Shown here: positions 1 through 9,256 of the stretch, in pieces
Numbering within the stretch: position 1 is the first letter of the stretch
Layout of the letters: every line of letters begins with the position of its first letter
Source: Gammaproteobacteria bacterium
GTDB lineage: Bacteria > Pseudomonadota > Gammaproteobacteria > DSM-16500
Reading direction: 5' to 3'
Length of the DNA: 64,000 bases
NCBI GenBank assembly: GCA_013288815.1
Contig: JABDBD010000003.1
Coordinates: 33,673-97,672 of the forward strand
Translations under genes and position numbers: made by a program
The notes under the pieces: model-generated
What the model was told of the DNA's origin: nothing
Seen by the model: only the letters and a program-made list of their open reading frames with translations
Databases searched by the model: none

Positions 1-2188
1 GATTCTGTGTTTGCATGCGGACTGCGTCGCTTGTTGTATGAGGAATAGAATATGTTGTCGAATTCATTCCAGCTGTTGAGCTCGTACTCTCTGTTTGCAA
101 TTGTCTAGGTGCAGGTTGTGCTGAGAGGTTTTGAGCTTCAAGCGCATCATCTTCATACCCATCGTTTGTATCCAGAGCCGCTGCCGCGGCAGTTCGTTTT
201 CGGCTGGGTGAGGCTGCGTTTGAAGCTGAAGCTGAAGTATCCTGAAGAATTGGAAATTTATTTTTTAGCTGGCTGGTTAAGTTAGGGTTAGCAAGTTCGA
301 TGTCTCTTAGCGAAGCTTGAAGGGGTGATAATTTCAGCTTAGAAACTGCTAGTGTGGCGTCTTTAGCTAAAAGCATTTCTACCAGCGGGATATTCACTGT
401 AAGAATAGCTATTGCTAACGCGTTGCAACCACGATAGGCATGTTGTGTCCCTGAGGATTTAATAGCTGCATTGAGTGCGCTTTTATTATTATCAGAAATG
501 AAGCTTAACAGAGCTTTCATTGCATTTAAATTTTTGCCATGCAGTGCTTGTGCGGTAATTAATGTTAAATCAATATCATTTCTGTGCTGGCGTAATTTTT
601 CTCTGATTCTTTCATTTAATAAGTCAATATTTTGGTTAAGATGGTGTGAGATCGTCGATGGCAAGTTATTATCTGGTTCTACTCTAAGAATACGTTTCAT
701 GAGGATGTAAAATGGACGTTGTTCCTGTTGAGCAGTTGCGGCGCTGTTTGCTGAAGGTGGATATGTTGTTGGTACAGTTCGATTTGACCCGGCATTCGTT
801 AGAGGATTAGCTGCTTTAGTGCTTGTTCCTGTTGATTTATCCAATTCAAGCCCTTTGTTTTTATCAGCAGCATATTTTTTACAAATTTTTGCTAACTCCG
901 TGGCAAATTTTTGTGGGTCTGAAAAAGCGCCTCCGTTTCCAGTGTCTGGTCCAAGCACGCCATTTTTAAATTGCTCATAGAGTCGTTCTTTTTGCTTTTT
1001 TTCAACTTGTAGACGTTCTTCTGGTTTAATATGTTCGAAAGAAAACTTACGACCTTTCGCATAGGCTAGTCCAATGACGCCATCAGCAGAACAATTCCAT
1101 CCATGTTCATCTAGCACGCCAAAAATACTATTTATTAAGGTAAATATTTTAGTTTTGTCTTCTTTGCTTTCCCAAGGCAGCTCTGCTGCTAAACGTGAAA
1201 TGAGGCGCAAATGCTGATTAATTTTGTTTGCGTGCTGAATAAAATTTTCTAAATTAGTTTCAGCTATGACTTTTCGATAGTTAAATAATTCCACTAAGCC
1301 AGTGCTTGTTGCAGTTAATAAGTTAATTTTTTCTTCTAAAGTGAAATGATTATATTGTTTGTAAAAATCATGTGGTACGGTGGGATTTGATAGCACCATA
1401 TTTTTGTAATCTAGATAGTATTTTTTGCTAGGTTGCGTGTGTGCCGGGTGAGATAAAGAAGCTCCGGAAATTGGATAATGAATTTTTTCTTCGCCCATCT
1501 CGTCAAATGAATTTTTAGTAGGAGCGGCAGTAGATGCTGCTGAATTGGATGTTGTAGAGCTACTAGCGTCATTAGGATAGATAGTTTGTGGGAGCTCATT
1601 TTCTTGTAACACAGAGCTGACACCAACGAAATCACCTTGTGCTATCATCGCGTTAGTTGGAGCTTCACTCATCTTGCGTAATTTATTTTTTTCTTCGATA
1701 TATTTGCTGAGCTTGCCATACATTTCTTGTAGTGACCGTTGAAGCGACTGTAACTCCCTGTTCTCTTGTAAAGGCTTTAGCACTTCTCCTGATTCTGAGC
1801 TTAACTCTAATAAATCATCAGTTCGTTTTTCAATACGTTCAGCAAAAGCATAAACCGTACAGCTCTGATCGTTACGTCTGAAACCTTCGAATTTATAATC
1901 GTGTGTAATACTGTCTGAGGAGTATTTTGCTACGTTGAGGTAAAATTGAATAACCAATCGTTGATCTTCTCTATTCTCAATCTCAGGGTTATTTTTTAAG
2001 GCAGCTCTTGTTTCTTTGATCTTGTTAAAAATATCTATGAACAATCTATTCGATTGCTCAGCGAGAGCTGCATCAAGATCCTTTCTTCTAGTGTTTTCGA
2101 GTTTGGAATCAATGGCTTTTTGCTTAGCATGTAAGTTATTGAGGGTTTCGCTGGTTTCTTTCAATAAGTTACGTAATTCTGGTTTCAT
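1..2188 (-). CDS. Large coiled-coil/ankyrin-like protein, C-terminus beyond the window (putative effector)
   Basis: An uninterrupted minus-strand frame runs from an ATG at 2188 to the left edge, at least 729 codons, so the protein is partial at its C-terminus. The first 200 residues are charged and helix-rich (coiled-coil-like), followed by a low-complexity Ser/Thr/Ala linker around residues 200-220. A helical middle follows. At about residues 530-640 there is a segment with the rhythm of ankyrin repeats (LITAQALHGKNLNAMKALL, then NALAIAILTVNIPLVEMLL). The visible end is again Ser/Ala-rich. There is no signal peptide or membrane segment. It lies divergent to rlmKL. Cytoplasmic ankyrin/coiled-coil proteins of this build are typical secreted effectors in Legionellales; that role is inference, and I recognise no named family. 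Confidence 0.8.
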   Translation of the reverse strand, partial: MKPELRNLLKETSETLNNLHAKQKAIDSKLENTRRKDLDAALAEQSNRLFIDIFNKIKETRAALKNNPEIENREDQRLVIQFYLNVAKYSSDSITHDYKFEGFRRNDQSCTVYAFAERIEKRTDDLLELSSESGEVLKPLQENRELQSLQRSLQEMYGKLSKYIEEKNKLRKMSEAPTNAMIAQGDFVGVSSVLQENELPQTIYPNDASSSTTSNSAASTAAPTKNSFDEMGEEKIHYPISGASLSHPAHTQPSKKYYLDYKNMVLSNPTVPHDFYKQYNHFTLEEKINLLTATSTGLVELFNYRKVIAETNLENFIQHANKINQHLRLISRLAAELPWESKEDKTKIFTLINSIFGVLDEHGWNCSADGVIGLAYAKGRKFSFEHIKPEERLQVEKKQKERLYEQFKNGVLGPDTGNGGAFSDPQKFATELAKICKKYAADKNKGLELDKSTGTSTKAANPLTNAGSNRTVPTTYPPSANSAATAQQEQRPFYILMKRILRVEPDNNLPSTISHHLNQNIDLLNERIREKLRQHRNDIDLTLITAQALHGKNLNAMKALLSFISDNNKSALNAAIKSSGTQHAYRGCNALAIAILTVNIPLVEMLLAKDATLAVSKLKLSPLQASLRDIELANPNLTSQLKNKFPILQDTSASASNAASPSRKRTAAAAALDTNDGYEDDALEAQNLSAQPAPRQLQTESTSSTAGMNSTTYSIPHTTSDAVRMQTQN

Positions 2189-2276
2189 TGCTAACCTCTC
2201 ATGCGCATCATTAATCTGTAGATGGCTAGTTTACACCATATATCCTTAAGGGGCGCTTAAAGACTAGTTCATTTAA

Positions 2277-2304
2277 TTCACATTTTCTCTTATAGTGGTA
2301 TACT
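2277..2304 (+). promoter_or_regulatory. Probable sigma-70 promoter of rlmKL
   Basis: TTCACA (2277-2282) and TATACT (2299-2304) are separated by 16 bases, and each differs from the consensus by one base. They lie 33 bases before the rlmKL ATG. Confidence 0.5.
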
Positions 2305-2336
2305 TGCTATCCTTGTAAAATAAATGATTAGAGTTT

Positions 2337-4466
2337 ATGTCTTATACACTAAATTTCTTTGCCAGCTGCCCCAAAGGCCTAGAGCTTCTCTTGGCAGATG
2401 AATTGCGCTATTTAGGAGCTAACAAAGCCGCTGAGAAATTAGCTGGAGTAGAATTTACCAGCGACTTGGCTACTGCCTATAAAGCGTGTTTGTGGTCACG
2501 TTTGGCAAATCGTATCTTATTGAAAGTAAAAGAATTTCAGTCATCAACACCTGAAGAGCTTTATGCCGGTATCCAAAGTATTGCTTGGGACAAGCACGTC
2601 AATCCGGCGGGAACTTTATCCGTTAACTTCGTTTCTACTCAATCACAAATCACACATACCTTGTACGGTGCACAAAAAGTTAAGGACGCTATTGTTGATC
2701 AACTGAGGGATAAGTTTGGGGTAAGACCCAATGTTGCGCGTGATCATGCAAATGTTGTAATTCATGTCTATCTTTATCGAGATAAAGCCTCGGTCAGTAT
2801 CGATTTGTCGGGCGAAAGCTTGCATAAGCGTGGTTATCGCTTGATGGGCGGGTCAGCTCCACTAAAAGAAAACTTAGCGGCAGCTGTTTTATTACGGGCG
2901 AAGTGGCCAGACATACTCAAAGCAAATGGAGCGTTATTAGATCCTATGTGTGGGTCAGGCACGCTGTTAATTGAAGGGGCTATGCTTGCTGCTGATTGTG
3001 CGCCTGGACTGTTACGAGATTATTTTGGATTTTTAGGATGGAAACAGCATGATCCAGCTATATGGCAATTACTGCTAGATGAGGCTAAACAACGACGAAT
3101 AGTAGGCATGAAAACACTACCAAAAATGGTAGGTTACGATGAGGATCCTCATGCCATTAAAATTGCTTTTGAGAATATTGAGCGTGCAGGTTTGCGTGGA
3201 AAAGTGCATGTGGAAAAACGAAGTTTAGACAGTTTGGAGTCCATCGCAACAACAGGACTTGTTGTGATCAATCCTCCTTACGGCGAGCGTTTGGGAGAAG
3301 AAAGCGAATTACAATTTCTTTACACAAGCATTGGCGACAAATTTAAAAAAGAATTTGTAGGATGGAAAGGTGCTGTTTTTACGGGAAATCCTGAGCTGGG
3401 TAAACAAATGGGTATCCGTGCGATAAAATACTATTCTCTATTTAATGGCTCCATTCCCTGTCAATTATTATTATTTGATATTATTCCCGAAAAATTTATC
3501 GATAGAAGCATTACAACACAAAATGCACGACGAGTTGAAGCAGCAAAAGAAAGTGTGAAAGAGGTGCAGTCAGAAGCTGTTCAAATGTTTGCTAATCGCG
3601 TTAGAAAAAATATAAAAAATAAAACACGGTGGATAAACAAGGAGAATATTTCATGCTATCGATTGTATGATGCGGATCTACCAGAATATGCATTTTCTAT
3701 TGATATGTATGAGAAGTGGGTGCACGTAAAAGAATATCCTGCACCTAAAACCATAGATAAAGAAAAGGCAGGCCAGAGACAACAAGAAGTATTGGCCATT
3801 TTGCCTGAATTATTATCCGTTCCAAGTGAAAATATTTTTTTTCAGCGACACTATAAACGGTTGACGTTGGGGCAAGCTAATATAGTTGTAAATCTAAATG
3901 ACTTTCAGTCTATACATGAAGGTCAGTCAACTTTCTTAATCAATTTAATTCATAATGAATTTGAGATGGGCTTTAGTTTAGAGCAGCGCCAGTTGCGTTC
4001 ACGTATCATGGAAAAAACAAAAAACAGCCATTTTTTAAGTCTTTTTGATTCCGCAGGTGTCATGTCTGTTTGTGCAACGGTCGGTGGTGCTAAGACAACG
4101 AAAACAATCGTCCAGTCAGAGCAAGAGCTCAATTGGGTAAAGGCTAATTTTAATTTGAATAACGTTATCGGCAAAGCGCATCAGTTGATACACGCTGACG
4201 CGGGCATATGGTTGGATAGGGAGCGATCAAAGTATAACGTTATTTTTGCAGATCTTTCAGTTGTCGAAGAAGACGAGGGTTTGTTATATAAAATATTAAA
4301 ATTACTATTGCCAGAGGGTATATTAATTGCAACAAGTTATACGAAAACATTCTCTATGAATACAGAGCTTTTGTCTGAGTTCAGCATTGAAGATATTTCT
4401 CAGTATGTTGCTGCTCCTGATTTTACTCGACAATCAAAACTAAAATATATTTGGAAGATATCGTGA
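2337..4466 (+). CDS. rlmL: Bifunctional 23S rRNA methyltransferase RlmKL, with degenerate RlmK half
   Basis: This is the large-subunit rRNA guanine methyltransferase; at 709 residues it is close to E. coli RlmKL. An N-terminal THUMP region is followed by the RlmL (m2G2445) methyltransferase domain, with SAM motif DPMCGSGTLLIEGAM from residue 202 and catalytic NPPYGERLG from residue 312, both intact. The C-terminal RlmK half (about 450-709, normally m7G2069) is still alignable (VNLNDF, FSLEQRQLR, SLFDSAG, GGAKTTKT). Where the family has a DPPTFSNSKR catalytic loop, this protein reads IFADLSVVEED (Asp639 then Leu-Ser), so the DPP motif is gone. The gene has its own promoter and converges on the M48 peptidase gene with an 18-base gap. 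RlmL activity is expected; RlmK activity is doubtful. Confidence 0.93.
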   Translation: MSYTLNFFASCPKGLELLLADELRYLGANKAAEKLAGVEFTSDLATAYKACLWSRLANRILLKVKEFQSSTPEELYAGIQSIAWDKHVNPAGTLSVNFVSTQSQITHTLYGAQKVKDAIVDQLRDKFGVRPNVARDHANVVIHVYLYRDKASVSIDLSGESLHKRGYRLMGGSAPLKENLAAAVLLRAKWPDILKANGALLDPMCGSGTLLIEGAMLAADCAPGLLRDYFGFLGWKQHDPAIWQLLLDEAKQRRIVGMKTLPKMVGYDEDPHAIKIAFENIERAGLRGKVHVEKRSLDSLESIATTGLVVINPPYGERLGEESELQFLYTSIGDKFKKEFVGWKGAVFTGNPELGKQMGIRAIKYYSLFNGSIPCQLLLFDIIPEKFIDRSITTQNARRVEAAKESVKEVQSEAVQMFANRVRKNIKNKTRWINKENISCYRLYDADLPEYAFSIDMYEKWVHVKEYPAPKTIDKEKAGQRQQEVLAILPELLSVPSENIFFQRHYKRLTLGQANIVVNLNDFQSIHEGQSTFLINLIHNEFEMGFSLEQRQLRSRIMEKTKNSHFLSLFDSAGVMSVCATVGGAKTTKTIVQSEQELNWVKANFNLNNVIGKAHQLIHADAGIWLDRERSKYNVIFADLSVVEEDEGLLYKILKLLLPEGILIATSYTKTFSMNTELLSEFSIEDISQYVAAPDFTRQSKLKYIWKIS

Positions 4467-4484
4467 TCCCCCTATGAATTCGGG

Positions 4485-5612
4485 CTAGTTTTTTTTCAAA
4501 AGTTGGGCTCGTTCTAAATGACCAGGATGTGTAGAGGCTAATTCTAAAATCGATGATTTCCACATGCTATACTGAAGTTCAGGGTATTTATTCAATAATA
4601 ATTTACTATGCTCGTTCAAATCCTCAAATAGTCGAATTCCGCCTGTCGAAGTATTCATATTCGCTGACCAACGATCACACCTTTTTTCTTGAGACCTTGA
4701 TACATACTGTTGGAGAATAAAAAAAGGAACAATGCATGCCAATGCTGATGATTGTAATGCTGCTATCGATAGAAGTTGAGCGGCAAGAAAGAAAGAAGGT
4801 TTCATGGTGTCATTATGATATAAATGACTTAGTTCATGACCTATGATGAAACGACGAACATCATCATAAACTTCAGGTGACTGGTAGTAGGTAAGCATCG
4901 ATCGATAAAATAGGCGCCGCGCGTCAACAGTCAATTGACTCTTATATAATTTTTTCATTGTCAAAGAATGGGATTTTTTCGCTATCCAAGAATCGGAAGG
5001 CTCAATTTTATCGACATGTTTGTTAAGCAGCCATATCTCATATGCACGTACCCATTCATCTTCTGTCATCCTGTTGTCCTGCAATTTATCCAAGGATAAT
5101 TCATTGGGTAACGTTTCTTTCGTATAAAAGAATCCAGGGAAAAGACCAATGCATGGATCCCAAGAGGGCCCAAAACAATAAGCAATCCCATGATCAAGTC
5201 TTGCTGTCTCTAAACTAACTCTATCTATTTTTGCAGAGTTGGTTTGAGTGACAGTGTCTCTCACCATTGTTGCTATTTTAGCTTTCTCAAGATTATTCCC
5301 TTCAAAATGATCTGAATAAAACTCACAATAACGTTTATTTGAAGTGAAATTGAGAATCGTAGTGACTAATGGCGACAATATACTTTTAAGCATTGGAGTA
5401 AGGCCGCGTTTAATTAATGGATATCTTTCGGAAAATGATAGACGAGGTAATGTTTTGTAGTGTTCGTCAGAGGCATAATAAGAGACTGAATAAGCTCTTT
5501 TATCTGCAATACCAGGAACGGCAAAGGTCAGTCCAATCGAATATCCATTATTTTGGAATGAATTATGCACGAATGAAGCGCTTAATGGCTTGACGGTTCT
5601 TCTCATCAACAT
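4485..5612 (-). CDS. Membrane-associated M48-type zinc metallopeptidase
   Basis: The protein carries the zinc-binding HExxH as IIGHELSHLYHND at about residue 258. A hydrophobic hairpin follows (LLSIAALQSSALACIVPFF), then SQEKRCDRWSAN, which fits the third-ligand Glu region of M48 peptidases (ExxCD in place of the usual ExxAD). The C-terminal STHPGHLERAQLL matches the family's 'THP..ERI' ending. I chose the ATG at 5612 (MLMRRT) because AGAGGT sits 8 bases upstream; the frame is open to an ATG at 5672 that lacks a ribosome-binding site. The N-terminal 230 residues match nothing I know. It is probably a stress or membrane-protein quality-control protease, or an effector-like peptidase; the substrate is unknown. 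Confidence 0.75.
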   Translation of the reverse strand: MLMRRTVKPLSASFVHNSFQNNGYSIGLTFAVPGIADKRAYSVSYYASDEHYKTLPRLSFSERYPLIKRGLTPMLKSILSPLVTTILNFTSNKRYCEFYSDHFEGNNLEKAKIATMVRDTVTQTNSAKIDRVSLETARLDHGIAYCFGPSWDPCIGLFPGFFYTKETLPNELSLDKLQDNRMTEDEWVRAYEIWLLNKHVDKIEPSDSWIAKKSHSLTMKKLYKSQLTVDARRLFYRSMLTYYQSPEVYDDVRRFIIGHELSHLYHNDTMKPSFFLAAQLLSIAALQSSALACIVPFFILQQYVSRSQEKRCDRWSANMNTSTGGIRLFEDLNEHSKLLLNKYPELQYSMWKSSILELASTHPGHLERAQLLKKN

Positions 5613-5784
5613 GTTTTTGGACCTCTGTTTTAATTTGTAACCAGAATCGTTATTTTTGGTATGATAGCACACATTTTTTGTAAAGTGAATATTTTTTAAT
5701 CTATATTAGTGCAGCGCATTGATTTATAGAATAAAGTTCATTCATTTTTACGGTGATTCGAGTTCTTTTCTGATAGGGAATCTG

Positions 5785-5793
5785 TGATATAAT
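5785..5793 (+). promoter_or_regulatory. Extended -10 promoter of gyrA
   Basis: TGATATAAT, a TGn extension plus a perfect TATAAT (5788-5793), lies 45 bases before the chosen gyrA start. No good -35 is visible, as is usual for extended -10 promoters. Confidence 0.5.
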
Positions 5794-5837
5794 TCGTCGA
5801 TTTTACTTTATTTTCATTACTGATGCTGAAAGGACTT

Positions 5838-8393
5838 ATGGATACTCCAATAGCTAGAGATATACAAAAAATCAGCCTTGAGGCTGAATTAAAACAATCT
5901 TACCTAGATTACGCGATGAGCGTCATTGTAGGGCGTGCCTTGCCGGATGTTCGGGATGGTTTAAAGCCTGTGCATAGGCGTGTGTTATTTGCTATGCATG
6001 AACTAGGGAATGATTGGAATAAACCTCATAAAAAATCAGCGAGAGTTGTGGGTGATGTTATTGGTAAATACCATCCTCATGGTGATACAGCGGTTTATGA
6101 CACGATTGTTCGAATGGCACAGCCATTTTCATTACGCTATTTATTAGTCGATGGTCAGGGAAACTTTGGTTCCGTTGACGGTGATGCTGCTGCTGCCATG
6201 CGTTATACCGAAATCCGCATGTCTAAATTTGCTCATGCATTATTGGCAGATTTAGAAAAAGAAACAGTCGATTATGCGCCTAATTATGACGAATCAGAAA
6301 TGGTTCCTGTGGTGCTTCCTACACAAATACCGAATTTGTTAGTCAATGGATCATCCGGTATTGCAGTGGGAATGGCTACCAATATTCCCCCTCATAATTT
6401 GACAGAAGTGATTAATGCCTGTATTGCTTCTATTGAAAACCCTGATATTACCATTCAAGAAATTATGCAATATATTCCTGGCCCTGACTTTCCTACTGCC
6501 GGAATTATTTATGGCAAAGGTGGTATTGTCGAAGCTTATCGAACCGGGCGAGGGCGAATTGGTGTTCGCTCAAAAACACATATTGAAAGTGATGAAAAAT
6601 CCAATAAAGAAAAAATTATTGTAACTGAGCTTCCTTATCAAGTGAATAAAGCTCGTTTAATAGAGCGTATTGCTGAACTTGTTAAGGAAAAGAAGTTAGA
6701 AGGTATTACAGCGTTACGTGATGAGTCAGATAAGCAGGGTATGCGTATTGTGATTGAAATACGTAGAGGCGAAAATTCAGAAGTCGTCTTGAATAATTTA
6801 TTTGTTCATACTCAATTACAAACTGTTTATGGGATTAATATTGTTGCGTTAGTCGATAATCAGCCCAGAATTCTTAACATCAAAGAATTAATCGATGCTT
6901 TTATTCGACATCGTCGTGAAATTGTGACGCGTCGAACCTTATTTGATTTACGTAAAGCGAAAGAACGCGCACACATTTTAGAAGGCTTGGCTATTGCTTT
7001 GGCAAATATTGATGAAATGATTGTGCTAATTAAGCAAGCTAAAGATTCAAATGAAGCAAAAATCCAATTAATGAAACGTGCTTGGCAACCAGCAAAAGTC
7101 ATTGATATTTTAACTCGTGCTGGTGATGGCGAGGCATTAATTACAACGCTTGATGGTCAATATGGTTTAAGTGATGAAGGATATCGTCTTTCTCCAGAGC
7201 AGGCGCAATCAATTTTAGATATGCGCTTACATCGATTAACCGGTCTTGAGCAAGATAAAATTACTGCGGAACACAAAGAGCTGAAAAATTTGATTATTGA
7301 TTTAAATGAAATTATTTCTAGCTCTGTACGATTGATGAAGGTTATACGAGACGAGCTGGAAGCCGTAAAAGTCCAGTTCGGTGATGCGCGTAGAACCGAA
7401 ATTATTGAAAGTGAGGGTGACTTTTGCTTAGAAGATTTAGTGCCTGAAGAAGATGTTGTCGTGACTGTATCTCATGAAGGCTATGCAAAAATCCAGCCTA
7501 TCGCTTTATATCAGGCTCAACATAGAGGCGGCAAAGGGAAGTCTGCTACCAACATAAAAGAAGAAGATTTTATCGAGCATTTGTTAGTTGCAAATACTCA
7601 CGACACTATTTTGTGTTTCTCAGACAGAGGCAAAGTGTATTGGCTGAAGGTTTATCAATTACCACAAGCTAGCCGCAATGCGCGTGGCAAACCTATTATT
7701 AATTTATTGTCATTAGTCGAAGGCGAAAGAATTAGCGCTATTCTGCCTGTAAAAGCATATCAAGATAATCAGTATGTATTTATGGCGACATCACAGGGTA
7801 CTGTTAAAAAAGTTGCTCTAACGGAGTTCTCTCGTCCACGTTCTTCAGGGATTATTGCACTTGAGCTCTCTGAAAATGACCGTTTAGTCGGTGTTGCACT
7901 GACTGACGGTAATCATGAAGTGATGCTATTTACGGACGCTGGAAAAGTTATTCGATTTACAGAAAGTGCTGTACGCCATATGGGTAGAACAGCTAGAGGT
8001 GTTCGTGGCGTGAAGCTGCAAGAGGGGCAGCGGGTTATCTCTTTAGTGGTGATTTCTTCTTCGGGCGACATATTAACTGCTACGGAGCATGGTTTTGGAA
8101 AGCGTACTCCTATTGATGAATATAGAATGACTGGACGAGGCGGGCAGGGTGTTATTGCTATTCAGGTTAATGAGCGCAATGGCCGAGTCATAGGCGCTAT
8201 CCAAGCTAATCAAGAAGACGAAGTCATGTTGATCAGTAATAAAGGAACCTTGGTTCGAGTGCCTGTTTCCGAAATTTCGTTAATTGGTCGGAATACTCAA
8301 GGAGTGCGTCTCATCAGTTTAACAAATGAAGAGTTGCTCGTGAGTTTAGAGCGAGTGGCAACTTTACAAGAGGACGAAGTGAATGACGCGTAA
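5838..8393 (+). CDS. gyrA: DNA gyrase subunit A
   Basis: This is the breakage-reunion subunit of DNA gyrase (type IIA topoisomerase, with GyrB). The N-terminal domain has the signature [20 protein letters not shown] and the active-site tyrosine in AAMRYTEIR (Tyr123). The C-terminal beta-pinwheel carries the GyrA box QHRGGKG (about residues 558-564) needed for DNA wrapping. I placed the start at 5838 ([10 protein letters not shown]): it aligns within one residue with the E. coli N-terminus and AAGGA lies just upstream, whereas the in-frame ATG at 5823 has no ribosome-binding site. The quinolone-determining stretch reads [12 protein letters not shown], so Thr84 stands where E. coli has Ser83 and Asp88 is kept. 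Thr at this position is natural in several gammaproteobacteria. The gene overlaps cmk by 11 bases. Confidence 0.98.
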   Translation: MDTPIARDIQKISLEAELKQSYLDYAMSVIVGRALPDVRDGLKPVHRRVLFAMHELGNDWNKPHKKSARVVGDVIGKYHPHGDTAVYDTIVRMAQPFSLRYLLVDGQGNFGSVDGDAAAAMRYTEIRMSKFAHALLADLEKETVDYAPNYDESEMVPVVLPTQIPNLLVNGSSGIAVGMATNIPPHNLTEVINACIASIENPDITIQEIMQYIPGPDFPTAGIIYGKGGIVEAYRTGRGRIGVRSKTHIESDEKSNKEKIIVTELPYQVNKARLIERIAELVKEKKLEGITALRDESDKQGMRIVIEIRRGENSEVVLNNLFVHTQLQTVYGINIVALVDNQPRILNIKELIDAFIRHRREIVTRRTLFDLRKAKERAHILEGLAIALANIDEMIVLIKQAKDSNEAKIQLMKRAWQPAKVIDILTRAGDGEALITTLDGQYGLSDEGYRLSPEQAQSILDMRLHRLTGLEQDKITAEHKELKNLIIDLNEIISSSVRLMKVIRDELEAVKVQFGDARRTEIIESEGDFCLEDLVPEEDVVVTVSHEGYAKIQPIALYQAQHRGGKGKSATNIKEEDFIEHLLVANTHDTILCFSDRGKVYWLKVYQLPQASRNARGKPIINLLSLVEGERISAILPVKAYQDNQYVFMATSQGTVKKVALTEFSRPRSSGIIALELSENDRLVGVALTDGNHEVMLFTDAGKVIRFTESAVRHMGRTARGVRGVKLQEGQRVISLVVISSSGDILTATEHGFGKRTPIDEYRMTGRGGQGVIAIQVNERNGRVIGAIQANQEDEVMLISNKGTLVRVPVSEISLIGRNTQGVRLISLTNEELLVSLERVATLQEDEVNDA

Positions 8394-9075
8394 AAAGCCT
8401 GTAATAACCATTGATGGCGCAAGTGGAACGGGTAAAGGAGTTGTGGGACAGTTAGTTGCTAAACAGTTAGGATGGAATCTTTTAGATAGCGGTGCCTTAT
8501 ATCGAGTATTAGCATTGGCTGCACAGAAGCACGGTGTTTCTCTAGAAAATGAGCCCGCACTACAAGTATTAGCAGAGCATCTAGACGTTCAATTTAAAGC
8601 GACTGAAACAGGGACGGCTCCGGAGATTTTATTGGAAGGACAGAATGTCACTCATGATATCCGAACAGAAAAAATGGGGAATGCAGCCTCGAAAGTAGGG
8701 GCGTTGCCATCAGTGAGAATCGCTTTGTTAAGTAGGCAGCGCGCATTCCGCGAAGCGCCTGGTCTAGTGACTGATGGGCGGGATATGGGAACGGTCGTGT
8801 TTCCAGATGCGGATTTAAAGATTTTTCTCACCGCAACTCCTGAAGAACGTGCTCGTCGTCGTTATACTCAGTTGAAGGAAAAAGGTATTAATGTTAATCT
8901 TGGCAGCCTTGCTCTAGAGCTGGCGGAGCGAGATAGGCGTGACCAGGAACGATCGGTTGCACCACTTCGTCCGGCAGTTGACGCGGTCTGTATAAACACT
9001 GACCACCTAACAATAGATCAAGTTGTTGAACATATTATGCTTGAATATAGAAAGATTTTTTCTATATCGCATTAA
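8383..9075 (+). CDS. cmk: Cytidylate kinase
   Basis: This enzyme phosphorylates CMP and dCMP with ATP in pyrimidine salvage. The P-loop DGASGTGKG is at residues 11-19, the CMP-binding region contains [13 protein letters not shown], and the lid contains RARRRYTQL. The 230 residues are the usual length. The start lies inside the end of gyrA (11-base overlap), so translation is probably coupled. In many gammaproteobacteria serC and aroA stand between gyrA and cmk; here they are absent and gyrA-cmk-rpsA are adjacent. Confidence 0.97.
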   Translation: MTRKKPVITIDGASGTGKGVVGQLVAKQLGWNLLDSGALYRVLALAAQKHGVSLENEPALQVLAEHLDVQFKATETGTAPEILLEGQNVTHDIRTEKMGNAASKVGALPSVRIALLSRQRAFREAPGLVTDGRDMGTVVFPDADLKIFLTATPEERARRRYTQLKEKGINVNLGSLALELAERDRRDQERSVAPLRPAVDAVCINTDHLTIDQVVEHIMLEYRKIFSISH

Positions 9076-9143
9076 CCCTACGGCAGTCACGCGGACACGA
9101 CAGACAGTCCCTCCGTGTTTGTTGTAGGGTCGCCATTTGGCGA
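9075..9143 (+). promoter_or_regulatory. Structured element between cmk and rpsA (candidate rpsA leader)
   Basis: A nested foldable element. The outer stem is ACCCTAC (9075-9081) with GTAGGGT (9124-9130). Inside it CACG/CGTG and GGAC/GTCC pair around a 10-base loop, and a perfect small hairpin TCGCCATTTGGCGA (9130-9143) follows. It begins at the cmk stop codon and ends 113 bases before rpsA. It has no T-tract, so it is unlikely to be an intrinsic terminator. It could be an S1 autoregulatory or RNase-processing site; that is inference. Confidence 0.4.
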
Positions 9144-9256
9144 CGGTAATGTAAATGTATGTGCATTTGCATTTTTTATTAACTTTAACTATATCAAAGA
9201 GCTTATTAAATTAGGGTATAAAGCATCTCTAACAAAAGGTTCTAGGAAAATTAAAC

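Noticed and set aside
8383..8393. gyrA/cmk overlap as a frame error
   Set aside because: Both proteins have complete family-typical ends; an 11-base overlap is ordinary translational coupling.
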